Assembly (NCBI RefSeq): GCF_022750545.1 | Contig: NZ_PUIC01000003.1 | Location: 124,001-188,000 of the forward strand | Length of the DNA: 64,000 nt | Reading direction: 5' to 3' | From: Caulobacter sp. CCUG 60055 | GTDB lineage: Bacteria; Pseudomonadota; Alphaproteobacteria; Caulobacterales; Caulobacteraceae | Translations under genes and position numbers: made by a program | Notes under the pieces: generated by a model | The model's input: the letters and a program-made list of their open reading frames with translations, nothing else | What the model was told of the DNA's origin: nothing | The model's database searches: none | Shown here: positions 56,649-64,000 of the stretch, piece by piece | How positions within the stretch are numbered: the stretch's first letter is position 1 | How the letters are laid out: each line of letters starts with the position of its first letter

Positions 56649-56668
56649 ATATAAGGATATCCTTATAT
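56649..56668. promoter_or_regulatory. 20-bp perfect palindrome next to a -35-like TTGACA
   Basis: ATATAAGGATATCCTTATAT is a perfect palindrome, AT-rich against its GC-rich surroundings. Five bases further along the minus strand is TTGACA (56643-56638), a consensus -35 pointing toward the riboswitch and LysE gene. An ArsR-type or similar dimeric regulator could bind; methionine-cycle regulators of that family use palindromes of similar form, but I cannot confirm this. Confidence 0.6.
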
Positions 56669-56683
56669 GCTCTCGGGCCGGGG

Positions 56684-57091
56684 TCAGATCCCGACGACGA
56701 TCAGGGCGCGCGCCGCGCCGACGATCGCGCCGATCATCAGCGCCAGGGTGGCCACGCCCTGCAGCCCGAACCCGAGGCTGCGGGTCTTGGGGTCCTTGAC
56801 ATAGGCCAGGGCGTAGACGATCCGGCCGACGACCCACACCAGGCCGAGACCGGCGGCGACGAGGTTGTTCCAGTAGAGCGAGAACAGCCACAGGCAGGGC
56901 AGATAGACGGGCAGGCCCTCCAGCGTGTTCATCTGCACGCGATAGTGCCGCTCGAACACCTCGTCGCCGCTCACCACCGGGGCGGGCACGCCGCGGGTCT
57001 CCCGGGCCTTGCCGACGATGAAGATCATCCAGGCGTAGACCGCCAGCGACAACAGGGTGACGAGCGCGACGAGGTCGTGGGGTTGTTGCAT
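56684..57091 (-). CDS. MAPEG family membrane protein
   Basis: A 135-residue protein with four membrane segments. The MAPEG signature is ERHYRVQMNTLEGLPVYLPCLWL at residues 47-69 (ERxxRxxxNxxE). ATG 57091 gives MQQPHDLVALVTLLSLAVYA; the longer open frame upstream has no membrane-protein character. The family includes glutathione-linked enzymes of eicosanoid and detoxification metabolism; bacterial substrates are largely unknown. Confidence 0.88.
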   Translation of the reverse strand: MQQPHDLVALVTLLSLAVYAWMIFIVGKARETRGVPAPVVSGDEVFERHYRVQMNTLEGLPVYLPCLWLFSLYWNNLVAAGLGLVWVVGRIVYALAYVKDPKTRSLGFGLQGVATLALMIGAIVGAARALIVVGI

Positions 57092-57218
57092 GTGTTCCTT
57101 CCCGATGGTGCGTCGGGCGGTCTGCGCCGCCCTGGACGGGAAAGGTGGCACGCTTCGCCGCAGCGCGAAACCGCACGGCGTCGGGTACGTTAACACCGTT
57201 GAACGCGGAGGGTCCGTG

Positions 57219-57425
57219 ATGCGCGCGCTGTCGACCGCCATCTGCGAGATCAGCTACGACGAACCGCATCGCAAGCTGTTCGTCCGCTTCAGCGACGGCG
57301 ACGAATATCTCTATGTCGGCGTGCCGCCCCCGGTGCACAGGGCGTTCGTCAAGGCCAGCTCCAAGGGCGCCTTCTTCAGCCGCCGCATCCGCGACCAGTA
57401 TCCCTACAACAAGCTGGCCGGCTGA
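57219..57425 (+). CDS. KTSC domain protein
   Basis: A 68-residue protein matching the KTSC domain: AICEISYDEPHRKLFVRFSDGDEYLYVGVPP, then FVKASSKGAFFSRRIRDQYPYNKL (the domain is named for a Lys-Thr-Ser-Cys/Gly-like motif, here KASSKG). Often fused to or near nucleic acid-related proteins; function unknown. GGAGGG lies upstream of ATG 57219. It converges with argG across a strong hairpin. Confidence 0.82.
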   Translation: MRALSTAICEISYDEPHRKLFVRFSDGDEYLYVGVPPPVHRAFVKASSKGAFFSRRIRDQYPYNKLAG

Positions 57426-57427
57426 GG

Positions 57428-57459
57428 CGCGGGCCCGCCCGGGGTCGGCCGGGCCCGCG
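57428..57459. terminator. Bidirectional hairpin between the KTSC gene and argG
   Basis: CGCGGGCCCG and CGGGCCCGCG form a perfect 10-bp stem around CCCGGGGTCGGC, 3 bp after the KTSC stop and 8 bp beyond the argG stop. No T-run. Confidence 0.6.
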
Positions 57460-57466
57460 TCGCGGC

Positions 57467-58702
<1,236 letters not shown>

Positions 58703-58782
58703 GGGCGGCGCTCCTGGATGGGACGGGCGGACGGGACGACGTATGAAAGTCGGGGGCGTTTAAGGGCGCCGGGGCGGTTCGT

Positions 58783-59151
58783 TCAAGAGCGGAGCGCGCC
58801 TTCGCGCTCCAAAACGGCCATGGCCCAGCGCAGATAGCTCAGATAGGCGAACGGAATCAGCGCCGCCAGCAGCACCCGGACGCCCAGGATCACCAGGGCC
58901 GCCGTCGGCCCGCCGGCCTCGGTGCGAGCCATCACGAACAGCGGCAGGCCGATCAGGAAGCCGAAGGCGGGGCCGAAGATCAGCACGGTCGCCCGCGGCC
59001 AGCGGCCGGCCGGGCGGCCCTGCAGCGTCCAGCCGGTGGGCATCGGCGTTCCAGGCGGGATCTTGCTCCAGGCCAGGCGCGAGGCGCCGGCCATCACGCT
59101 GAGCGCGAAGATCCACGGCGCGTCGCCGACGAAGGCCAGCACCCGGCCCAT
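58783..59151 (-). CDS. Small membrane protein, possibly DUF1648-like
   Basis: A 122-residue protein with three likely membrane segments (about 10-27, 53-74 and 83-107). Between the first two, WSKIPPGTPMPTGWTLQGRPAGRWPRA recalls the DUF1648 pattern (IPxHxxxxGxPdxW) found in SdpI-like proteins, though key residues differ. It starts 3 bp downstream of kup and is surely co-transcribed with it; a link to potassium transport is only positional. Confidence 0.65.
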   Translation of the reverse strand: MGRVLAFVGDAPWIFALSVMAGASRLAWSKIPPGTPMPTGWTLQGRPAGRWPRATVLIFGPAFGFLIGLPLFVMARTEAGGPTAALVILGVRVLLAALIPFAYLSYLRWAMAVLEREGALRS

Positions 59152-59154
59152 GGC

Positions 59155-61155
59155 CTAGACCGTCACCTGCGCGCCCAGCTCGACCACGCGTCCCGGCGGG
59201 ATCTTGAAGAAGTCGGTCGGGTTGGCGGCGTTCTTCATCAGGAAGATGAACAGCTTGTCCTGCCACAACGGCATGCCGTGCTGGGCCGACGGCACGATCG
59301 AGCGGCGGCCGAGGAAGAAGCTGGTGGCCATGATGTCGAACTTCAGGCCCTGCTTGCGGCAGACGGCCAGGGCCTTGGGCACGTTCGGGCTCTCCATGAA
59401 CCCATAGGAGATATAGACCTTCTTGAAGTCCTCGTTGACCGGCTCGATGCGCACGCGGTCGGCCTCGGCCACCCGCGGCGTCTCGGTGGCCCGCACGGTC
59501 AGGATGACGTTCTTCTCGTGCAGAACCTTGTTGTGCTTGAGGTTGTGCATCAGCGCCACCGGCGCGACCTCGGGGTCCGAGGTCAGGAAGATCGCCGTGC
59601 CCGGGGCGCGGTGCGGGGCGCGGGCGCGCAGGATGTCGATCAGGTCGGCGAGCGGCACGCTGTCGCGGCGGGTCTTGTCGGTGAGGATCTGGGCGCCGCG
59701 CACCCAGGTGGCCATCACCGTGAACAGCGCCCCGCCGATCAGCAGCGGCACCCAGCCGCCGGAGATGATCTTCAGCCCGTTGGCGGCCAGGAAGGTCAGG
59801 TCGAGGATCAGGAACGGCGTGATGAAGGCGATCGCCGCCGGCCACGTCCACTTCCACAGCCGCTTGACCACGACGAAGGCCAGCGAGGTGGTCACCACCA
59901 TGGTGCCGGTGACCGCCAGGCCGTAGGCGTGGGCCAGCTGGTCGGAGGTGCGGAACAGCACCACCAGCACCATCACCCCGACCAGCAGCATCGCGTTGAT
60001 CTGCGGCAGGTAGATCTGGCCCGACTGGGTCTCGGAGGTGCGGGTGATGGTCATGCGCGGCAGCAGGCCGAGCTGGATCGCCTGCTGGGTCAGCGAATAG
60101 GCCCCGGTGATCACCGCCTGCGAGGCGATGACGGTGGCGGCGGCGGCCAGGATGACCATCGGCGCGCGCAGGCCGCCGGGGATCATCAGGAAGAACCAGT
60201 CCTGGTTGGCCAGGACCTTGCCGTGCGCCACCGACCATTCCAGGGCCGCCAGGGCGAAGGCGCCCTGGCCCAGATAGTTCAGCGCCAGGCACGGCAGGGC
60301 GAAGAACAGCCACGAGGCCTGGATCGGCCAGCGGCCGAAATGGCCCATGTCGGCGTAGAGCGCCTCTGCCCCGGTGACGGTCAGGAACACCGAGCCCAGC
60401 ACCAGGAAGCCGGTCAGGCCGTGACGGCCGAGGAACTCGACGGCGTAGTGCGGCGAGAAGGCCAGCAGCACGTGCGGGTCGTCGAGCAGGTGCATGACGC
60501 CGAACGCGCCGATGCACAGGAACCACACCGCCATCACCGGCCCGAACAGGGTGGCGACCTTGGCGGTGCCGCGGGCCTGGGCCACGAACAGGGCCACCAG
60601 CACGACGATGGCCACCAGCATCACGGTGTCGGTGTTCACCACCTTGTGCAGCGAGGGGATGGTCTTCATCCCTTCCAGGGCCGACAGCACCGAGATCGCC
60701 GGGGTGATCACCGCGTCGCCGTAGAACAGCGCCGCCCCGATCAGGCCGAGGATGAAGATGCCCGTGGTCCGCCGGCCGAGCGCGCGCTGGGCCAGGGCCA
60801 TCAGCGACAGCACCCCGCCCTCGCCCTTGTTGTCGGCGCGCATCAGGAACAGCACGTACTTGACGGTGACGACCAGGATCAGCGCCCACAGCGCCAGCGA
60901 CACCACCCCGAGGATGGAATCGCGGCTGGCGCCGTCGGTGAGGGCGGCCCCCATGGCCTCGCGGAAGGCGTAGAGCGGGCTGGTGCCGATGTCGCCGAAG
61001 ACGACGCCGACCGAGCCCAGGGCCAGGCCGAAAAAGCCGTGCCCCTTGTGACTCTGCTGGCTGTCTTCGGGTGGTTTCGCCACGCCGTCCGCGGCGCCGG
61101 CATCTTGGGGCGCGGGCTCTTGGGTCACAGCCGCGCCGGGGGGTTCCCCTGACAT
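59155..61155 (-). CDS. kup: Potassium uptake transporter Kup
   Basis: A 666-residue K+/H+ symporter of the Kup/HAK/KT family. About twelve membrane segments span residues 30-460, beginning with [27 protein letters not shown], the family hallmark; [18 protein letters not shown] and LNYLGQGA are further landmarks. A large cytoplasmic C-terminal domain (about 470-666) ends the protein. The hydrophilic N-terminal extension (about 35 residues) is Glu/Pro/Ala-rich. A small membrane protein gene follows after 3 bp. Confidence 0.96.
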   Translation of the reverse strand: MSGEPPGAAVTQEPAPQDAGAADGVAKPPEDSQQSHKGHGFFGLALGSVGVVFGDIGTSPLYAFREAMGAALTDGASRDSILGVVSLALWALILVVTVKYVLFLMRADNKGEGGVLSLMALAQRALGRRTTGIFILGLIGAALFYGDAVITPAISVLSALEGMKTIPSLHKVVNTDTVMLVAIVVLVALFVAQARGTAKVATLFGPVMAVWFLCIGAFGVMHLLDDPHVLLAFSPHYAVEFLGRHGLTGFLVLGSVFLTVTGAEALYADMGHFGRWPIQASWLFFALPCLALNYLGQGAFALAALEWSVAHGKVLANQDWFFLMIPGGLRAPMVILAAAATVIASQAVITGAYSLTQQAIQLGLLPRMTITRTSETQSGQIYLPQINAMLLVGVMVLVVLFRTSDQLAHAYGLAVTGTMVVTTSLAFVVVKRLWKWTWPAAIAFITPFLILDLTFLAANGLKIISGGWVPLLIGGALFTVMATWVRGAQILTDKTRRDSVPLADLIDILRARAPHRAPGTAIFLTSDPEVAPVALMHNLKHNKVLHEKNVILTVRATETPRVAEADRVRIEPVNEDFKKVYISYGFMESPNVPKALAVCRKQGLKFDIMATSFFLGRRSIVPSAQHGMPLWQDKLFIFLMKNAANPTDFFKIPPGRVVELGAQVTV

Positions 61156-61320
61156 TCAATCCCTCCGGGAAGCGTCCGCGACACCAGTCTTGGGCGGCCC
61201 CATGTCGATTGCAGCGGGCGCGATACTCTCTTTCCTCGCCGCATTCAATCGCCACGTGGAGGCCCGTTCCGCCGATCGTCCATTGAACGCGCGGCCGCAG
61301 CGCCTACGTTCCCTGGGGAG

Positions 61321-61342
61321 AGAACGGTTTTCGCACCGTTCT
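61321..61342. other. Hairpin in the kup-Rrf2 intergenic region
   Basis: AGAACGGT (61321-61328) and ACCGTTCT (61335-61342) form an 8-bp inverted repeat around TTTCGC in the 278-bp gap between the divergent kup and Rrf2 genes. It could be an operator or a leader hairpin. Nothing else is evident in that gap. Confidence 0.35.
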
Positions 61343-61433
61343 TGGACGAAATATCCTCGCCTCGGAGGGTTTTTCCGCGCGGGCTGGCCGGTTTCCGCGA
61401 AAAATCCTCTGAAAGCGACTATGTAGAACCACG

Positions 61434-61853
61434 ATGTCCGACAGCCAAAGATTTCCCGTCGCCGCCCACGCCCTGGCCTATCTGGCCCACAAGGACGCCG
61501 TCGCGCCCGACGCGGCGGTGTCGAGCGCCGAACTGGCGGCCTCGATGCCGACCAATCCGGTGGTGGTGCGGCGGGTGACGGCGATGCTGGCCAAGGCGGG
61601 ACTGATCGCCACCCGGCCGGGGGCCAACGGCGGCGCCTGGCTGATCAAGCCCGCCGACCAGATCGGCCTGGACGTGGTGCTGCGCGCGGTGAACGGCTGC
61701 GCCCACCTGGGCATGCCGCCGCCGGGCGCCCAGGGCTGCCCCGTGGGCGAACGCATCCCCGAGGCCGTGCGCTCGGCCATCACCGCCGCCGACCAGGCCG
61801 CGGCCGAGCGGTTGTCGCGCATCACCGTCGCCGATCTGCTCAAGGCCGCCTGA
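61434..61853 (+). CDS. Rrf2 family transcriptional regulator (two-cysteine type)
   Basis: A 139-residue regulator. The winged helix is at residues 5-75: AAHALAYLAHKD, SSAELAASMPTNPVVVRRVTAMLAKAGLI, and RPGANGGAWLI as wing. IscR/NsrR-type members need three cysteines to bind an Fe-S cluster; here only C89 (NGCAHLG) and C102 (GCPVGE) lie in that loop, so a thiol/disulfide sensor is more likely. It lies 142 bp upstream of a WrbA-like flavoprotein gene on the same strand. Confidence 0.9.
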   Translation: MSDSQRFPVAAHALAYLAHKDAVAPDAAVSSAELAASMPTNPVVVRRVTAMLAKAGLIATRPGANGGAWLIKPADQIGLDVVLRAVNGCAHLGMPPPGAQGCPVGERIPEAVRSAITAADQAAAERLSRITVADLLKAA

Positions 61854-61947
61854 CCTCGGGGCGGCCTGGCCTCGCCGCCTGACAGCGCCTGCAGAAAAAC
61901 TGCATCCACTGCTGTTACGAATCCCTTGCGCCGGCCTCAGGCTCGAT

Positions 61948-61976
61948 TATGTATCTGTCGTTGTTGCGGTTACATA
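61948..61976. promoter_or_regulatory. Inverted repeat upstream of the flavodoxin-like gene
   Basis: TATGTA (61948-61953) and TACATA (61971-61976) form an inverted repeat with a 17-bp spacer, about 20 bp before the gene start. TATGTA also occurs about 10 bp upstream of the Rrf2 start codon (61418-61423 area). A shared operator of the Rrf2 regulator is possible. Confidence 0.4.
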
Positions 61977-61995
61977 TCGCGAGGGAGAAATCCAG

Positions 61996-62613
61996 ATGAG
62001 CCATGCTCAAGCCAAGGTCGCCGTCGTCTATCATTCCGGCTACGGCCACACCGCCGTCCTGGCCGAGAAGGTCGCCGAGGGCGTCCGCGAATCCGGCGCC
62101 GAGGCCGTCCTGCTCAAGGTCGAGAGCGCCGGGCAGGACTTCGATCCGCTGCTCGACGCCATCACCGAGGCCGACGCCGTGGTGTTCGGCGCGCCGACCT
62201 ACATGGGCGACGTCTCGGCCGTGTTCAAAGCCTTCATCGACGCCACCTCTAAGCCCTGGTTCAACAGCCTTTGGAAGGACAAGCTGGCCGGCGGCTTCAC
62301 CAATTCGCACAGCTTCTCGGGCGACAAGGTCCACGCCCTGACCACCCTGGCCGTGCTCGCCGCCCAGCACGGCATGAACTGGGTCAGCCTCGGCCTCGCC
62401 CCTCCCGGGGTGACCGCCGCCGAACGCGGCCCCGACACGCTCAACCGCGTCGGCGCCTTCCTGGGCCTCGCCGCCCAGTCCGACCACGTCTCGCCCGAGC
62501 TGAGCCCGCCGGCCGGCGACCGCGAGACCGCCCGCCTGCAGGGCCTGCGCATCGGCGAAGCCGCCCTGCGCTGGAAGCGCGGCGCGGCGGCCGACCTGGC
62601 CCAGGCGGCCTGA
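61996..62613 (+). CDS. Flavodoxin-like NAD(P)H-dependent oxidoreductase (WrbA-like)
   Basis: A 205-residue flavoprotein. The FMN phosphate loop is VVYHSGYGHTAVLAEKVAEG (residues 9-28); GAPTYMGDVSAVFKAFIDATS and KLAGGFTNSHSFSGDK contain the remaining FMN contacts as in WrbA/NQO-type enzymes. Two-electron quinone reduction is the likely activity. ATG 61996 is preceded by GAGGGAGAAATCC, a good ribosome-binding sequence. It is 142 bp downstream of the Rrf2 gene with an inverted repeat between. Confidence 0.9.
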   Translation: MSHAQAKVAVVYHSGYGHTAVLAEKVAEGVRESGAEAVLLKVESAGQDFDPLLDAITEADAVVFGAPTYMGDVSAVFKAFIDATSKPWFNSLWKDKLAGGFTNSHSFSGDKVHALTTLAVLAAQHGMNWVSLGLAPPGVTAAERGPDTLNRVGAFLGLAAQSDHVSPELSPPAGDRETARLQGLRIGEAALRWKRGAAADLAQAA

Positions 62614-62684
62614 CGCCGACTTGAACCGGCGGTGACGGCGGGCCAATCTTGCAGGCGTAAGAACGCTTCGAGGGCCCGCCCGTC

Positions 62685-63485
62685 ATGACCCGCCGCCTCT
62701 GCCTCGTCACCGGCGCCTCCGCCGGCATCGGCGCGGCCTTCGCCCGCGTCTACGCCCAGCATGGCTACGACGTGGCCCTGACGGCGCGGCGGGCGGACCG
62801 GCTCGACCGGCTGGCCGACGAGATCCGCCTGCGCTACGGGGTCGAGGCCTTTTCGATCGCCGCCGACCTGGCGCAGGAGGATGCGGTCGATGTCATCCTG
62901 CAAGGCGTCGCCGACCATGGCCGGGTGGTGGACGCCCTGGTCAACAACGCCGGCTACGGACTGCCGGGAGCCTATGTCAGCGCCGGCTGGTCCGAGCAGC
63001 GCGCCCTGCTGCGGGTGCTGCTCGACGCCCCGTGCGAGCTGGCGCACAAGGTGCTGCCGGGCATGATCGAGCGGCGCTTCGGACGCATCGTCAACGTCGC
63101 CTCGCTGGCCGGGCTGATCCCCGGCGCGGCCGGACAGACGCTCTACGGCCCGGCCAAGGCCTTCCTGGTCAAGTTCTCCCAGGGGCTGCACCTGGAGACC
63201 GCCGCCCAGGGCGTGCACGTCACCGCCCTTTGTCCCGGCTTCACCTATTCCGAGTTCCACGACGTCAACAACACCCGCGAGGACATCAGCCGCAACACCC
63301 CGTCCTGGCTGTGGCTGGGCGCCGACGAGGTGGCCGCCGAGGGCTACGAGGCGGCCGAGGCCAACCGCGCGGTCTGCGTCACCGGCTCGCCGAACAAGGC
63401 CATCGCGGCGGCGGCCAAGCTGATCCCCGACGACTGGGCCCTGGCCCTGATGGCCAGCCAGGGCGGCCGCTTCCGCAAGGTCTGA
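62685..63485 (+). CDS. SDR family NAD(P)-dependent oxidoreductase
   Basis: A 266-residue short-chain dehydrogenase of the DltE/YqjQ-like group. VTGASAGIGAAFARVYAQHG is the cofactor motif, with basic ARRADRL after beta-2 favouring NADPH. LVNNAGYGLPG, then VNVASLAGLIPGAAGQTLYGPAKAF give the active site Ser, Tyr and Lys. Substrate unknown. It converges with marC, 3 bp between stops. Confidence 0.9.
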   Translation: MTRRLCLVTGASAGIGAAFARVYAQHGYDVALTARRADRLDRLADEIRLRYGVEAFSIAADLAQEDAVDVILQGVADHGRVVDALVNNAGYGLPGAYVSAGWSEQRALLRVLLDAPCELAHKVLPGMIERRFGRIVNVASLAGLIPGAAGQTLYGPAKAFLVKFSQGLHLETAAQGVHVTALCPGFTYSEFHDVNNTREDISRNTPSWLWLGADEVAAEGYEAAEANRAVCVTGSPNKAIAAAAKLIPDDWALALMASQGGRFRKV

Positions 63486-63488
63486 GGC

Positions 63489-64000
63489 TCAGTCCTTGTC
63501 CGAGGCGTAGGGCGCGACGGTGTCGTGGCGCACCAGCCCCCGCGTCGAATCGGCCACCCCGGCGATGACGAACTGCACGGCCATGGCGCACAGGATCAGG
63601 CCCAGCACCCGCACGATGATGGTCATGCCGATGCGGCCCAGCATGCGGCTGATCAACCCGGTGGCCCAGAAGGCCAGGAGGATGGTCAGGGCCACCCCGG
63701 CGATGACGCCGAAGCCCATCACCGCGCCGGTCAGGCCGAAACGCTTGGCCTCGCCGGCGTAGATCACCACCGTCGAGATCGCCCCCGGCCCGATCAGCAG
63801 CGGCATGGCGAAGGGCACGATCAGCCGCTCGAACCGGCGGCGGGCGTAGGCGCGGGTCGACAGCGGCTCGCCGTCGGTGGCCGCCTCGGCGAAGGCGGCG
63901 GTGAAATCGTCGCGCGCCATCTCCAGGCCCAGCAGGAACAACAGGATGCCTCCGGCGATGCGGAAGGCCGGCAGCGAGATGCCGAAGAACTGCAGGAGGG
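63489..64000 (-). CDS. MarC family membrane protein, 5' end beyond the window
   Basis: The visible 170 codons are the C-terminal part of a MarC protein: FFGISLPAFRIAGGILLFLLGLEMA, then RFERLIVPFAMPLLIGPGAISTVV (the MarC PxxIGPGA motif), followed by three membrane segments and a soluble tail ending SDKD. The true start lies outside the window; an internal ATG at 63941 is not a credible start because the frame upstream encodes a conserved membrane segment. Function of the family is uncertain despite its historical link to antibiotic resistance. Confidence 0.9.
   Translation of the reverse strand, partial: LLQFFGISLPAFRIAGGILLFLLGLEMARDDFTAAFAEAATDGEPLSTRAYARRRFERLIVPFAMPLLIGPGAISTVVIYAGEAKRFGLTGAVMGFGVIAGVALTILLAFWATGLISRMLGRIGMTIIVRVLGLILCAMAVQFVIAGVADSTRGLVRHDTVAPYASDKD

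Overview
The window is high-GC alphaproteobacterial chromosome, most likely Caulobacteraceae (Caulobacter or Phenylobacterium). I infer this from gene order (rpsO-pnp, ffh-rpsP-rimM, trmD-rplS-leuCDB, ccm genes beside acnA and ftsY), from a lipoprotein of the CC0125/CC1285 type, and from TTAA-type candidate CtrA sites. Almost all of it is tightly packed housekeeping and metabolic DNA. I saw no tRNA, rRNA, intact mobile element or CRISPR array.

Left edge (1-920): visibly less GC-rich accessory DNA with two decayed minus-strand genes. One is a TIR-like 'SWQSD' family gene, often found with defence genes, that carries two in-frame TGA codons. 0.95-7.2 kb: an exported protein, a dienelactone hydrolase, a lipoprotein, then rbfA-truB-rpsO-pnp. 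7.3-11.9 kb: aldo/keto reductase-thpR-DUF488, a Bax inhibitor-1 protein, DUF2794, a 400-bp gap with a possible C-rich small RNA, and a DUF1223 protein. 12-25 kb: acnA; cytochrome c maturation genes ccmAB and ccmCDG split by a Spy-like gene; MarR and NUDIX genes; ftsY-yciB and dapF-mtaB split by an exported aspartyl protease.

25-40 kb: two tandem prolyl oligopeptidases; a peroxide defence unit (oxyR divergent from ahpC-ahpD with a recognisable OxyR box); SRPBCC protein, murI, M3 peptidase, TraB/GumN protein, VOC protein; a LysR gene divergent from an MDR oxidoreductase over a palindromic operator region. 40-48.5 kb: ffh-rpsP-rimM, convergent tesB, trmD-rplS, leuCDB. 48.6-54 kb: membrane fusion protein-tetR, then overlapping SDR, 2OG-Fe(II) oxygenase and EamA transporter genes, lysoplasmalogenase and DUF1232.

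54-64 kb: SDR, lipoprotein, a LysE-type exporter preceded by a minus-strand cobalamin riboswitch and a 20-bp perfect palindrome (the most unusual regulatory arrangement in the window), MAPEG, KTSC, argG, kup, an Rrf2 regulator with a WrbA-like flavoprotein, an SDR and a truncated marC running off the right edge. All domain calls come from reading motifs and general family knowledge; no database search was run.
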